A stretch of DNA of 54,541 nucleotides from Elusimicrobia bacterium GWA2_66_18 (lineage in GTDB: Bacteria; Elusimicrobiota; Elusimicrobia; UBA1565; UBA9628). Shown one piece after another: positions 16,006 through 25,040 of this stretch (position 1 is the stretch's first letter; the number at the start of each line of letters is the position of its first letter). Under the pieces are notes generated by a model. The model worked only from the letters and a program-made list of their open reading frames with translations, was not told the DNA's origin and did no database searches. The stretch is taken from assembly GCA_001799675.1 (NCBI GenBank), contig MGTX01000029.1, positions 1 through 54,541 of the forward strand, given 5' to 3'. Position numbers and translations under genes: made by a program.

Positions 16006-17816
16006 GCGCGCCGCTGGCAGCGCTCCTCGGCATCCTCTTGGCCGCGCCTTGCGCGGCGAGCGATCCCCGTCTGCGCTTCGCGGCCGAGCCGGAGCCCGGT
16101 TCCTTTCACGGGCTGGCCCTGAGTCAGGGACCGGGGCGTCCCGTCTGCGCCCGCGCGACTTTCGACCGGAGGAAAGCCGCGGCCGGAGGCCGGATCCTGA
16201 TCCTGGACGGCGCCGAGCCCGGCGACGAGGACGCCATCCGCATGTCGCAGGCCGTGATCGCGCGCCGCGGCGGGCTCACGAGCCGCGCCGCCCTGGCCGC
16301 CCGGCGCCACGGCGTGCCCGCCGTGGCTTTGGGCCGCGGCGTATGGGATCCGGCGGGCCCCGCGCTCCTCGTCGCCGAGCCCGTCTTCGGCCCCTCCTCG
16401 TCCGTCGGGGGCGTGGAGGCTCGTCCCGCCGCCGGCACGCGCGAGGCGGCCCTGCGCGAGGACTCCGCGATGTGCGTCGATGCGCCCTCCGCTCGCGTTC
16501 TCCTCCTCGCGCCGGACGAAGCCGAGGAGCGCGTGGCGGCGGCGGAGGCTGCGCGCGCCTACGACGGCCTGCGCGACGCGGGGGCGTTGGAACGCTGGCT
16601 CGACTCCGAGCCCGGCGCGTCCCGCGCCGCCGCCCTCTGCGCCGAATTGGTCCCTCGCGCCGCGGAGGGCGCCATGCCGTTCGCGGATCTCGCGCGCCTG
16701 ACGCGCGCCGCGCGCGCCCATGCCGGCGCCGCCGGCCGCGAGCGTTTGGCCCGTGCCGAGCGCCGCGCCTTCGCGCGCGCCGCTCGCGCCGCGCGCGCGG
16801 AGCTCGCCTCCTGCCCGTCCTCCGCGGCTGACGCGCCCTCTGCGGAGGTCCTCGCGCGGTTGGCCTCCGAGGCCAAGGACTTGGCCCTGCGCGTGGCGGC
16901 AATTGGCGGCGTCCTCGGCACAGGCGACGGCGGCGCCGGCGCCCTGGCTCGGGCCTGCGGCGAAGCCGCGGCGCGCCGGCGCAAGTCCGTCCCGGTGGCT
17001 TCCCCCTCGCTGGAGGAGGCGTCGCTCGCCGCCGGCGCCGACCGTTCCGAGGTCGTCGAGCTCCCCCCGGACTCTTGGCGGCGCTTCGTCTCGGAGAACG
17101 GTCTCTCGGACTTCCTGTCGAGCACTCTCGACGACGCCTCTCTGGGCCTGCGCCGCAAGTCGGCGCGCGTGCGCGAACGCCTCCTGGCTGCCCGCCTGGA
17201 GCCCGCCTCGCAGGCCGGCCGCGCCGCGCTGGCCGCCGCGACGGTCCCCGTGCTGGTGGTGGGAGAGGACGCGACGCTCAGCGCGTCCGCCGGAGAGGTC
17301 CTGACGAAGGTCCGCGAGGCGTGGGCCGCCTCGTGGGCCCCGGGCCCGCTGGGCGCGCGCCTGCGCGCGGGCCGGGGCTCGGACTACGCGGGCCGGATGC
17401 GGCTGATGCGGCTCGCGCCGGCCGACGTCTCGGGGCTGGCCTTCTCGCGCGACCCGGGCTCGGGGCGCCGCGGGCGCATTCTAGTGGAGGCCGCTCCGGG
17501 AGGCATCGCGGCGGTGCTGGAAGGCGGGGCCGCATCCGCGCGGCGCGCGCTGGACGCGCGCACGGGGCGCATGCTGGAGTCGCAGGGCGCCGAGGCGGGC
17601 CTGACCCCGGCGCGCCTCAAGCGGCTGGCGCGGCTGGTCCGCGGCCTCGACGCGTGGCGCGGCGGCGGCGTCGAGACGGCCTTCTCCTTCGCGGGCGGCC
17701 GGCTCCTGGTCCATCATGTGCGTCCGCTCGAGCCCCCGGCGCCTGCGAGGCCCGTCCTGGACCCGTTCAGCCCCCGGCCCGCGGCGCAGGCTCTGCCCGT
17801 GATAGACGTGCGCTGA
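16002..17816 (+). CDS. exported, permuted PEP-synthase-like protein lacking the catalytic histidine
   Basis: Signal peptide at residues 1-19 (PLAALLGILLAAPCAAS). Residues ~65-110 resemble the phosphohistidine swivel domain of PEP-utilising enzymes: ILDGAEPGDEDAI, then RRGGLTSRAALAARRHGVPA. The normal TSHAA histidine is replaced by Arg. The C-terminal ~200 residues resemble part of the PEP/pyruvate-binding ATP-grasp domain (RLAPADVSGLAFSRDPGSG, ILVEAAPGG). Real PEP synthase and PPDK are cytoplasmic and have the opposite domain order. The protein therefore looks like an exported, catalytically dead or repurposed relative. It is coupled to the preceding gene by a four-base overlap. Confidence 0.62.
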   Translation: MSAPLAALLGILLAAPCAASDPRLRFAAEPEPGSFHGLALSQGPGRPVCARATFDRRKAAAGGRILILDGAEPGDEDAIRMSQAVIARRGGLTSRAALAARRHGVPAVALGRGVWDPAGPALLVAEPVFGPSSSVGGVEARPAAGTREAALREDSAMCVDAPSARVLLLAPDEAEERVAAAEAARAYDGLRDAGALERWLDSEPGASRAAALCAELVPRAAEGAMPFADLARLTRAARAHAGAAGRERLARAERRAFARAARAARAELASCPSSAADAPSAEVLARLASEAKDLALRVAAIGGVLGTGDGGAGALARACGEAAARRRKSVPVASPSLEEASLAAGADRSEVVELPPDSWRRFVSENGLSDFLSSTLDDASLGLRRKSARVRERLLAARLEPASQAGRAALAAATVPVLVVGEDATLSASAGEVLTKVREAWAASWAPGPLGARLRAGRGSDYAGRMRLMRLAPADVSGLAFSRDPGSGRRGRILVEAAPGGIAAVLEGGAASARRALDARTGRMLESQGAEAGLTPARLKRLARLVRGLDAWRGGGVETAFSFAGGRLLVHHVRPLEPPAPARPVLDPFSPRPAAQALPVIDVR

Positions 17817-19239
17817 ACACGGCGCGCAGCTCCGCGAGCTCCTCGGCGTCGAGGAACCCCGATAGGCGCAGTCCCAGCGGATAGGCGGCCAGCAGGACGG
17901 CGCGCAGGGCGAGGCCCGCGCGCGCGCCGGCCAGCCACAGGGCCGAGGTCCACGCGGTCAGGGCCGCGAGGCGCCGCCACTCGTAGGGCACGGCGCGCGT
18001 GACGCGTCCCAGCGCCCACGCGGCCGCGGCCATGGCCGCGTACGCGCCGCAGGTCGCCCAGGCCGCGCCTTCCATGCCGAAGCGCGGAATGAGCAGGAGG
18101 TTGGCGGCGACGTTGACCGCGGCGCCCGTCCATGTCGCGGCCCCGACCGCCCCCGTTCGCCGGTCGAGCATGAGCGGAGCGAGCATCACGAAGTAGAGGC
18201 CGTTGAAGAGATAACCGAGCGTCACGATGGGCACGATGACGAGGCCGTCCCAGTAGGCGGGATGGAAGAGCGGAGAGCCGAAGAAGACCGGGGCCTTGGC
18301 CGCGGCCTCCACGAAAAAGGCCACGGCCAGGAAGGCGCCTGCGGCGGCGACGCAGAAATAGGTCAGCACCCGCGCGATGAGGGCGTCGGCGTCGGGCCGA
18401 TCGGCGCGCTCCAGAATGAAGGGTTTCCAGGCCTGGTCGAACATCCCCACCAGGAGCATCATGAAGATTCCCAGCTTGTAGCAGCTGCCGTACAGGCCCG
18501 CGGTCGCCAGGCCCGCCAGATGACTGAGGAGGGGACGGTCGGCGACCTGCACGATCATCGAACCGACGCCGGCCAGGGCGAGGGGCAGGCCGAAGGAGAG
18601 CATGGAGCGCAGGCGCGTCGCGTTCGGGCGGCCCAGGCGCGCGGCGATGACGGGGGCCAGCATCGCGAGCGTGGCGCCGGAGGCGGCGAGGTTGGCGAGG
18701 AACACGCCGCGCACGCCTAGGCCCATAAGGCGGACGAAGATCCAGGCCAGCGCCAGGTTCAGCGCGATGCCGACCAGCTTGACGCCCGCGTAGGCCGCGG
18801 CGCGGTGGGAGCCCCGGAGTTCCGCGTAAGGCATGAGCATGACCGCGTCCACGGCCAGGATCCAGGCGCCGTAGCGCACGATCACGGCCAGTTCGGCCGG
18901 CACGCCGATGACGCGGGCGACGGGGACGCAGAAGAAATGCAGGAGCACGGAGGCCGCCAGCGCCGTCACGGCCACGCCCAGCAGGCCCGCGCCGAAGGCT
19001 TCGTCGTCGGCCCGGCCGTCGCGCCGCCCCAGCCGGAGATAGGCCACGTCCAGCCCCAGGCCGTAGACCACGGTCAAGAAGGCGATGTAGGCGTAGGCGG
19101 TCTGGACCACGCCGCTCTCGGAGCGGTCCAGCATGTGGGTGAAGAGCGGGGTCAGCAGGAAGCTGAGCATCCGGCCCAAAACGGTGGACAAGCCGTAGAC
19201 CGCGGTCTCGCGCGCGAGGCCGCGCAGCTCCCGGAGCAT
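17767..19239 (-). CDS. polysaccharide/lipid flippase (Wzx/MATE-like)
   Basis: 490 residues with about 12-14 membrane helices and the MOP-superfamily pattern at its N-terminus (YGLSTVLGRMLSFLLTPLFT). It is expected to move lipid-linked sugar units across the inner membrane. No glycosyltransferases lie next to it, so the substrate is unknown. ATG 19239 is supported by TAGGAT six bases upstream. Its 3' end overlaps the convergent exported protein by about 50 bp. Confidence 0.86.
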   Translation of the reverse strand: MLRELRGLARETAVYGLSTVLGRMLSFLLTPLFTHMLDRSESGVVQTAYAYIAFLTVVYGLGLDVAYLRLGRRDGRADDEAFGAGLLGVAVTALAASVLLHFFCVPVARVIGVPAELAVIVRYGAWILAVDAVMLMPYAELRGSHRAAAYAGVKLVGIALNLALAWIFVRLMGLGVRGVFLANLAASGATLAMLAPVIAARLGRPNATRLRSMLSFGLPLALAGVGSMIVQVADRPLLSHLAGLATAGLYGSCYKLGIFMMLLVGMFDQAWKPFILERADRPDADALIARVLTYFCVAAAGAFLAVAFFVEAAAKAPVFFGSPLFHPAYWDGLVIVPIVTLGYLFNGLYFVMLAPLMLDRRTGAVGAATWTGAAVNVAANLLLIPRFGMEGAAWATCGAYAAMAAAAWALGRVTRAVPYEWRRLAALTAWTSALWLAGARAGLALRAVLLAAYPLGLRLSGFLDAEELAELRAVFSARLSRAEPAPRAGG

Positions 19240-19273
19240 GGGCGAATCCTATCAAATTGCTACGATGGCGGCC
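19240..19273. promoter_or_regulatory. compact divergent promoter for flippase and vanZ-like gene
   Basis: The minus-strand TAGGAT (19251-19246) is six bases from the flippase ATG. The plus-strand TACGAT (19261-19266) is seven bases from the GTG at 19274. The boxes are nine bases apart, so each -35 region lies in the opposite promoter or gene. Confidence 0.5.
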
Positions 19274-19642
19274 GTGCGCAAGCTTTCCCTCTGGGGGCCG
19301 GTCGCGGCCTGGTGCCTCCTCATCTTCGCGTTCTCCTCGATTCCCGACCTCTCTTTCGGACTTCAGTGCGACTTCCCCCTGCGCAAGGCGGGGCACATGG
19401 CGGAGTACGGCGTCCTTTTCGCGCTGGTCCGCCGCGCTCGCGCCGGCTCGAGCGCGCGGCCCGCGCCGGCCGCGTGGGGCGCGGCCGCCTTCGCGCTCCT
19501 CTACGCCGTCTCGGACGAATGGCACCAGAGCTTCGTGCCCGGCCGCCGCGGCGCCGCCGCGGACGTGGCCATCGATATGATGGGCGTTATCCTGTGGCGC
19601 GTCCTCGAGGCGCTGCGCGGGCGGGTCGCTCGGCGCGCTTGA
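19274..19642 (+). CDS. VanZ-like family membrane protein
   Basis: A small polytopic membrane protein of about 122 residues with the VanZ-like pattern: a first helix with FAFSSIPD, RKAGHMAEYGVLFAL and the signature DEWHQSFVPGR, then AAADVAIDMMGV. The function of most VanZ-like proteins is unclear; teicoplanin resistance is only the founding case. GTG 19274 is preferred because TACGAT lies seven bases before it. ATG 19265 overlaps that box and is therefore less likely. Confidence 0.85.
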   Translation: MRKLSLWGPVAAWCLLIFAFSSIPDLSFGLQCDFPLRKAGHMAEYGVLFALVRRARAGSSARPAPAAWGAAAFALLYAVSDEWHQSFVPGRRGAAADVAIDMMGVILWRVLEALRGRVARRA

Positions 19643-19667
19643 CAAACGACGGCCGCGGAGGCATCCT
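19639..19667 (+). promoter_or_regulatory. sigma70-type promoter of the phosphoesterase gene
   Basis: TTGACA at 19639-19644, a 17-base spacer, then CATCCT at 19662-19667. ATG 19674 is six bases after the -10 box and ATG 19671 is three bases after it. The -35 box overlaps the vanZ-like stop codon. Confidence 0.6.
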
Positions 19668-19670
19668 AAG

Positions 19671-20645
19671 ATGATGCCGTCCCACGCCGACCGTCATCGC
19701 CCTTCCGAGGATCTGGCGCGTTTCGCGGCGCGCTGGCGCACCGAGCGCCAGTTGCGCCTGCTCTCTCGTTTGCCCAGCGCCGGCGCGGACGGCGTGCGCT
19801 TCGCGGTCCTGGGCGATTGCGAACCCTCGAGGTTCTGGCTCTACCGCAAGCTCTTCAACCGCGAAGGGGTCTTCGCCGGGCACATGCACGCCATCTTGAA
19901 GCAGCGGGTCGCCTTCGTCGTCCAACTCGGGGACATGGTGGAGAAGGGCGACCCGCACCGCTATCAGCGCTTCTTGCGCGATTTGCGCCGCGTGGGCGGC
20001 GGGCGGCCGTACCTGACGGTCATCGGCAACCACGACCGCTCCCGCCCGAACGGCAAGTCCCACTCGACGGTGTACCGCACGCTCTTCGGCGCTTCCAACT
20101 ACTTCTTCGATCACGCCCACACCCGTTTCGTCGTCCTCGACTCCAGCGCCAAGCGCCTGACGCCATCGCAGCTGCGTTGGCTGAGGATGGTCCTCGACAC
20201 CCCCCTTCGCAAGATCGTCTTCACCCACATGCCGCCCGTCCATCTTGGCCTCTGGGGCGGGACCGGAAGGTTCCACGCCCTCGGCGGCTTCGTGGGAGGC
20301 GCGCGGGAATTCTCGCAGGCCGTGGCCCACGCCAAGGTCAGCCGCGTGTACATGGGACATGTCCATGCCTTCGGCGTGCAGGACCATATGGGCGTGCGCT
20401 ACGTGCTGACGGGCGGCGGCGGCTCGGCTCTGTTTCCCTCCGGCAACAGCGACCGCTTCCACCATTTCCTCACGGTCGAGATCGGCCCGGGCGGCGTGCG
20501 CGAGAGCGTCCACGAGCTGGACGGCCGGAGCTTCGACGTCCCCTCGGCTCCCATCATCCTGCCGACGCGCGAGCATTCCCACTCCTGGGCGGCGCTGGCG
20601 CGCGAGGCCGGACGCAAGATCTTGCGTGCGGCGGGTCTGGCCTAG
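19671..20645 (+). CDS. calcineurin-like metallophosphoesterase
   Basis: 324 residues (323 if ATG 19674 is used, the likely leaderless start). The metallophosphoesterase motifs are in order: FAVLGDCE (the usual D-x-H is D-x-E here), VVQLGDMVEKGD, VIGNHDRS, VFTHMPP and GHVHAFG. It should bind two metals and cleave a phosphoester; the substrate is unknown. There is no signal peptide. A GGAGG at 19657-19661 is present but sits inside the promoter spacer. It converges on and overlaps ubiB by four bases. Confidence 0.88.
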   Translation: MMPSHADRHRPSEDLARFAARWRTERQLRLLSRLPSAGADGVRFAVLGDCEPSRFWLYRKLFNREGVFAGHMHAILKQRVAFVVQLGDMVEKGDPHRYQRFLRDLRRVGGGRPYLTVIGNHDRSRPNGKSHSTVYRTLFGASNYFFDHAHTRFVVLDSSAKRLTPSQLRWLRMVLDTPLRKIVFTHMPPVHLGLWGGTGRFHALGGFVGGAREFSQAVAHAKVSRVYMGHVHAFGVQDHMGVRYVLTGGGGSALFPSGNSDRFHHFLTVEIGPGGVRESVHELDGRSFDVPSAPIILPTREHSHSWAALAREAGRKILRAAGLA

Positions 20646-22327
20646 AGCCGCCCGTGGCGGAGGATGGCGATCAGGAGCCACAGCGCCATCAACGCCGAGA
20701 GCAGGAAGCCTCCCAGCCCCAGCGCCGAGACCCCCCGCCAATGCGGAGGGATCCCCGCGTGGATGAGGAGCGAGGAGCCGATGACGAGGGCTCCGAGCAG
20801 TACGGCGTAGGCCATACGGTTGCTTGCTTGATCGAGCGCGGCCAGCGGCGTCTCCAGCCCCTTGTGCTCGAACTCGATGAGAAGTCGCCCGCGGCGGGCC
20901 TGGCGTATGATCTCGCGCAGGTCGGCCGGCGCCGAGCTCAGAAGCTTGAGCGTCTCCCGGCCGGCCTGGGCCAGAGTCTCTCCCAGGCGCCGGGGCTGGA
21001 GGCGCTCCTCGTTGATCCGCCGGATGAGCGGGGCCGCGGCGGAGACGGCGTCGAAGTCGGGGTCGAGGGTGAGCGTGAGGCTCTCGAGCTCCGTGAGGGT
21101 CTTGACGATCAGGAAGAGCTCCGCCGGGATGCGCACGCGGTGTTTGGCCGTCATGGAGAGCAGTTGCTCGAGAATGCGCCCCAGACGCCATTCGCGCAGG
21201 GGACGATAGGCGTATTGGTCCATGAGCTCGGCCATGTCGGCCTCGAAGGCCCGGGGCTCGGGTTCCTCGTCGCAGTCGGCGAGCGCCAGGAGGCCGCGCC
21301 CCAGAGCCGCTTCGTCGCGCTCCACCAGGGCGAGGACGACCTCGGCGAGGGTCTCTCGCGTGGTCCGGTCAAGCCGTCCCGTCATGCCGAAGTCGAGATA
21401 GGCGATGACGTGGCCGGGCAGGACGAGAAGATTTCCGGGGTGCGGGTCGGCGTGGAAGAAGCCGTGCACGAAAATCATGGAGAGGTAATGGTGCGCCAGG
21501 CGTTCGGCCACGATCCGGGGGTCGAGGCCCGCGCGGTGGAGAGCGGCGATGTCGTCGGCCTTGATCCCCGACACTCTCTCCAGCGTGAGGATCCGCGAGG
21601 AGCTGAGGCCGCGGTGCACTTGCGGGACGTGGACCGTGGGGTCGTCGCGGAACTGCTGGGCGAAGCGCTCCAGGTGGGAGGCCTCGAGCGAGAGGTCCAT
21701 CTCACGGTCGAGGGAGCGCGCGATCTCGGAGACGATGCGCGTCGGCTTGCGCCAGCGCCACTCCGCGAGATGGTGCTCCGCGAGGGAGGCGAGATGGCCC
21801 ATGATTTCCAGGTCGACGGCGACGAGGACGCGAATATTGGGACGCTCCACCTTGACGACGACCTTCCTGCCGTCGCGCAGAGATGCCTCGTGGATCTGGG
21901 CGATGGAGGCGGCGGCCAGGGCCTTCGTCTTGAAGTCCGCGAAATGGCGCGAGAGCGGCCCGCCCAGATCCTCCGTGACCATTCGCCGCGCCTCTTCGCC
22001 GGGGAAGACGGGGACGTCGTCCTGGAGACGGACGAGTTCCTGCAGGTACTCCGCGGGCAGGAGGTCCGCGCGAGTCGAGAGGTGCTGGCCCGCCTTGATG
22101 AAGGTGGGTCCCAACTCCTCGAGGGCCAGGCGCACCCGCTGCGGGCGCGTGGCCACGTCGAACTCGGGAGGGTGGAGCAGGAGGCTCTTGAGGCCCGCTT
22201 CGAGATAGGAGTCGAGGCGGAGCACATGGAGGAGGTCTCCGAAACCGTGCTTGGCGAGGACGGAGACCACCTCGCGGTAGCGATTCAAGTGACGATAGGT
22301 CCGACCCAGGACCTGGAGACCGCCCAT
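20642..22327 (-). CDS. ubiB: ABC1/UbiB-family protein kinase-like
   Basis: 561 residues with all UbiB hallmarks: LGPTFIKAGQHLSTR (KxGQ), AAASIAQIHEA (Ala-rich loop), VVVKVERP, FHADPHPGNLLVL and YLDFGMTGRL, and two C-terminal membrane helices (from ~510). UbiB-type atypical kinases support isoprenoid-quinone biosynthesis or lipid homeostasis at the membrane. No quinone genes are adjacent. CAGGAGGCGCC precedes ATG. The start lies 13 bases after the hsp20 stop, indicating one operon. Confidence 0.92.
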   Translation of the reverse strand: MGGLQVLGRTYRHLNRYREVVSVLAKHGFGDLLHVLRLDSYLEAGLKSLLLHPPEFDVATRPQRVRLALEELGPTFIKAGQHLSTRADLLPAEYLQELVRLQDDVPVFPGEEARRMVTEDLGGPLSRHFADFKTKALAAASIAQIHEASLRDGRKVVVKVERPNIRVLVAVDLEIMGHLASLAEHHLAEWRWRKPTRIVSEIARSLDREMDLSLEASHLERFAQQFRDDPTVHVPQVHRGLSSSRILTLERVSGIKADDIAALHRAGLDPRIVAERLAHHYLSMIFVHGFFHADPHPGNLLVLPGHVIAYLDFGMTGRLDRTTRETLAEVVLALVERDEAALGRGLLALADCDEEPEPRAFEADMAELMDQYAYRPLREWRLGRILEQLLSMTAKHRVRIPAELFLIVKTLTELESLTLTLDPDFDAVSAAAPLIRRINEERLQPRRLGETLAQAGRETLKLLSSAPADLREIIRQARRGRLLIEFEHKGLETPLAALDQASNRMAYAVLLGALVIGSSLLIHAGIPPHWRGVSALGLGGFLLSALMALWLLIAILRHGRL

Positions 22328-22340
22328 GGCGCCTCCTGCG

Positions 22341-22820
22341 CTAGTCGATCTTCACGCTGCGGCCGAAGGCCGCCTTGGAGCGCGGCAGGCTGACGCGCAG
22401 AATCCCGTTGCGGCTGGAGGCCTTGGCCGCCTGCGGCTTGACTTCCGACGGCAGGCGCACCCGGCGCAGGAACTCTCCGCGGGGCATCTCACGCCGGCAG
22501 GATCCGGGCGTGCGCTCCTCTTCGGGCCGGCGGCCCGTCACGGTGATGGAGTCCTCGGTCGCCTCGACGCGTATGTCGGACTTCTCGACGCCGGGCAGGG
22601 CGAAGGAGACGACGATCTCGACGGGCGTTTCCTCGATATCGGCCTCCGGCACCCAGACCGGGAGGTCGGGGCTCGCCGCTCCGGCGAGCCGAGAAAGGAG
22701 ATGGCGCCGCGCCGGATACCATCCTCCGGCCAGGACCTGCTCCACGCTCTCCAAGATATCCCTCATGGGGCCCTCCATGAGGCCGTTGGGGCTCTGCGGC
22801 GAAGGCTTTCTTATCGTCAT
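22341..22820 (-). CDS. Hsp20/alpha-crystallin small heat-shock protein
   Basis: 159 residues, with an alpha-crystallin domain from ~70 to the end: VPEADIEETPVEIVVSFALPGV, DIRVEATEDSITVTGRR, GEFLRRVRLPSEV and NGILRVSLPR. It is an ATP-independent holdase. ATG 22820 is chosen because GAGGAGG lies seven bases upstream; the frame is open further but has no similarity. A conventional leadered start contrasts with the leaderless genes nearby. No CIRCE operator is visible. It is the first gene of an operon with ubiB. Confidence 0.93.
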   Translation of the reverse strand: MTIRKPSPQSPNGLMEGPMRDILESVEQVLAGGWYPARRHLLSRLAGAASPDLPVWVPEADIEETPVEIVVSFALPGVEKSDIRVEATEDSITVTGRRPEEERTPGSCRREMPRGEFLRRVRLPSEVKPQAAKASSRNGILRVSLPRSKAAFGRSVKID

Positions 22821-22901
22821 GTCGCTGCCTCCTCTCTCCAGGTCTTCAGTCAGATGACGCAACAACACGGCCGGACGCCGCCGGGCCGGGAGTGTCCCTC
22901 C

Positions 22902-23954
22902 CTAAGCAAGGAAGATCGCCGGGCCGCGGCGCCGCCAGCCCGCGCCGCGGCCGGGCGGCGCCGTCTGCGCCAGCAGGACGTCGCTGTCGAGGTCCACGAA
23001 GCGGAAGAAGCCCGTGCCGAGGGCGAAGTGGACGCTCGGGGCGAGGCCGCGCGCCGTCTCGGCCATACAGCCGATCATCAGCGGCACGCCGGCGGCTCGG
23101 GCGACCGCGGCGATCTCGAGTCCCCGCGAAAGGCCGGACTTGGCCAGCTTGATGTTGACCGCCGAGGCCGCGCCCGACGCAAGCACCCGCGCGGCCTGCT
23201 CGGGCGTGGCTATGCTTTCGTCGGCGGCAACGGGCACGCCCGCGCGCCGCGTGACGAAGGCCATCCCCTTCAGGTCGTCCTTGCTCACGGGTTGTTCGAG
23301 CAGGTCCACCACGGCGCCTTCCTTTTGGACGGACGCGAGGAGTTCGAGGGCCCCGCGCGGCGTGAGGCCCTGGTTGCCGTCGAGCAGGAGCCGTGCTCGC
23401 GGCGCGCCGCGCCGGGCGGCCCGCACGCGCTCCAGATCGCCGGAGAGTCCTCTCCCGACCTTGATTTTCAGCGCCTTGAAGCCGTCCTTCGCGGCCTCGG
23501 CCGCGGCCTCCTCGGTCATGATCGGGTCGTCCCACGCCGAGAGGGTCAGGTCGGTTTCGAGACGCTCCTTCGCTCCCCCGAACCAGGAGGCGAGCGTCGT
23601 CCCCCCTTCGGTCGTTAGGGCGCCGAGGAGGGCGGCCTCGAAAGCGGCGACGGCGGGCGCAGGGTCCGCGGTCCGGGCCCAGGCGTCGTCGACGAGACGG
23701 CGCCAGTCGCGGGCGTCGCGGCCGAGGACGCGGGCGCAGAGGCGCTCGAGGGCGCGGCGCAGGACCGCGGGCGAGAGGTTCTTCATCGCCAACGAGGTCG
23801 AGGCCTCGCCGTAGCCCTCGGCGCCGCCCTTCAGGTTCAGGGTGATCCCGACGTTGACCGTGCGGGTCCGGCGCCCCAGGGCGGTGACGAAAGGGCGCTT
23901 GAGCGGGGTCTCCAGGGTCCGCACGCGGGCGCGCGCGATTTCGGTCCTGATCAC
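22902..23954 (-). CDS. enolase-superfamily dipeptide epimerase (L-Ala-D/L-Glu epimerase-like)
   Basis: 350 residues. The N-terminal capping domain starts IRTEIARARVRTLETPLKRP. The barrel carries the catalytic set of the MLE/dipeptide-epimerase subgroup: KxK in ALKIKVG, metal ligands in LLLDGNQ, LLEQPV and VAADES, and the second base Lys in VNIKLAKSG. These enzymes typically epimerise murein-derived dipeptides; specificity here is inferred from subgroup features only. GTG 23954 is chosen because TATCGT lies six bases upstream and homology starts there. It is divergent from the HEAT-like protein. Confidence 0.88.
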   Translation of the reverse strand: MIRTEIARARVRTLETPLKRPFVTALGRRTRTVNVGITLNLKGGAEGYGEASTSLAMKNLSPAVLRRALERLCARVLGRDARDWRRLVDDAWARTADPAPAVAAFEAALLGALTTEGGTTLASWFGGAKERLETDLTLSAWDDPIMTEEAAAEAAKDGFKALKIKVGRGLSGDLERVRAARRGAPRARLLLDGNQGLTPRGALELLASVQKEGAVVDLLEQPVSKDDLKGMAFVTRRAGVPVAADESIATPEQAARVLASGAASAVNIKLAKSGLSRGLEIAAVARAAGVPLMIGCMAETARGLAPSVHFALGTGFFRFVDLDSDVLLAQTAPPGRGAGWRRRGPAIFLA

Positions 23955-23991
23955 CGGTGGACGATAGCAAAAAATCCTGTATAATCGGCCC
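23955..23991. promoter_or_regulatory. divergent leaderless promoters
   Basis: The minus-strand TATCGT (23966-23961) is six bases from GTG 23954. The plus-strand TATAAT (23980-23985) is six bases from ATG 23992. The two boxes are 13 bases apart in a 37-bp intergenic space. Confidence 0.55.
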
Positions 23992-25038
23992 ATGGTGCGA
24001 AGTCTCCTTCTTGCCGTCTCAGTCCTGATCGTGTGCCCCCCCATCCGGGCCCAGTCCACGGCGACCCTGCGCGCCATCGACGTCTACCGCTCCGCCGCCC
24101 TGCCCGCCGACGGCGCGCGCAAGCGCTTCAACGAGAGGCTGCGCGAGATCGTGACCCTGCGCAACTCCCGCCGTCCGAGCGACGCCGGGAAGGCCGAAGT
24201 CCTGCGCCGGAAGATCGAGTCTGAGGCGGCCAAGACCCCGGGAGTGGCATTCGCGTCGCTCACTATCTCCGAATACTACACCTCGGTGGACCACGCCATG
24301 TACGCGGTCTTCGATGTGGTGGACGAAACCGACGCCTCGCGCCTGGCCTTCTCGCCCGCGCCCAAAGGTTCGCTGGAGGACCCCGACGGCCTGCTGGCGG
24401 CGTGGAAGGCCTTCGTCGAGATGGGCGAGAGGCTTTCGCGCCGCGGCCAGATGGCCCTCGACCGTCCGTCCTGCCCCGGTTTCTACTGCTTGTGGGGCGG
24501 CACGCCCGAGATTGACGCCGCCCACCGGCGTTTCGTGGAGGGCGCCTCCAAGTACGGCGCCGACCTGCGCCGAGTGCTCGATGTCGACGCCGACGGCGAG
24601 AAGCGTGCCGCCGCGCTCTTCGTCCTCAGTTACTCCGCCTCCGTAGATTTGGTGGCCGCGCTCGGACGAAAGGCCCTCTCGGATCCGGACGCGCGCGTGC
24701 GCGGAGCGGCCCTGCAGATCATGGCCGACATCGCCAACAACCACCGCGACGTGACCCTCGACCTGGCTCCGGTCCTGCCGCGCCTGGATGATCCTTCCGC
24801 GGGCGTGCGCGGCAAGGCCATGGGCCTGCTGGTGCCTCTGGCGGAGAAGCCCCTCTGCCGCAAGGCGATGCTCGCCGCGGCGCCGCGTCTGGCCGCCCTG
24901 CTGCGCGTCGAGCAGCCCGAGAGCCGTGACCTGTCCTTCACTTTGCTGGGGCTGTTGTCGAGGAAGAACTGGGATCGCCGTGACTTCATCGCGTGGGACG
25001 CCTGGGCCGCCAAGGCCGCCGCGGGCGAGGCCGACTGA
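23992..25038 (+). CDS. exported HEAT-repeat-like protein
   Basis: 348 residues with a signal peptide (RSLLLAVSVLIVCPPIRAQS). The C-terminal half (~205-340) has HEAT-like helical repeats such as SDPDARVRGAALQIMADIAN and DDPSAGVRGKAMGLLVPLAE. The N-terminal half is unrecognised and contains two Cys in PSCPGFYCLWGG. It probably acts as a periplasmic or outer-surface scaffold. The small membrane protein gene follows two bases later. Confidence 0.72.
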   Translation: MVRSLLLAVSVLIVCPPIRAQSTATLRAIDVYRSAALPADGARKRFNERLREIVTLRNSRRPSDAGKAEVLRRKIESEAAKTPGVAFASLTISEYYTSVDHAMYAVFDVVDETDASRLAFSPAPKGSLEDPDGLLAAWKAFVEMGERLSRRGQMALDRPSCPGFYCLWGGTPEIDAAHRRFVEGASKYGADLRRVLDVDADGEKRAAALFVLSYSASVDLVAALGRKALSDPDARVRGAALQIMADIANNHRDVTLDLAPVLPRLDDPSAGVRGKAMGLLVPLAEKPLCRKAMLAAAPRLAALLRVEQPESRDLSFTLLGLLSRKNWDRRDFIAWDAWAAKAAAGEAD

Positions 25039-25040
25039 GG

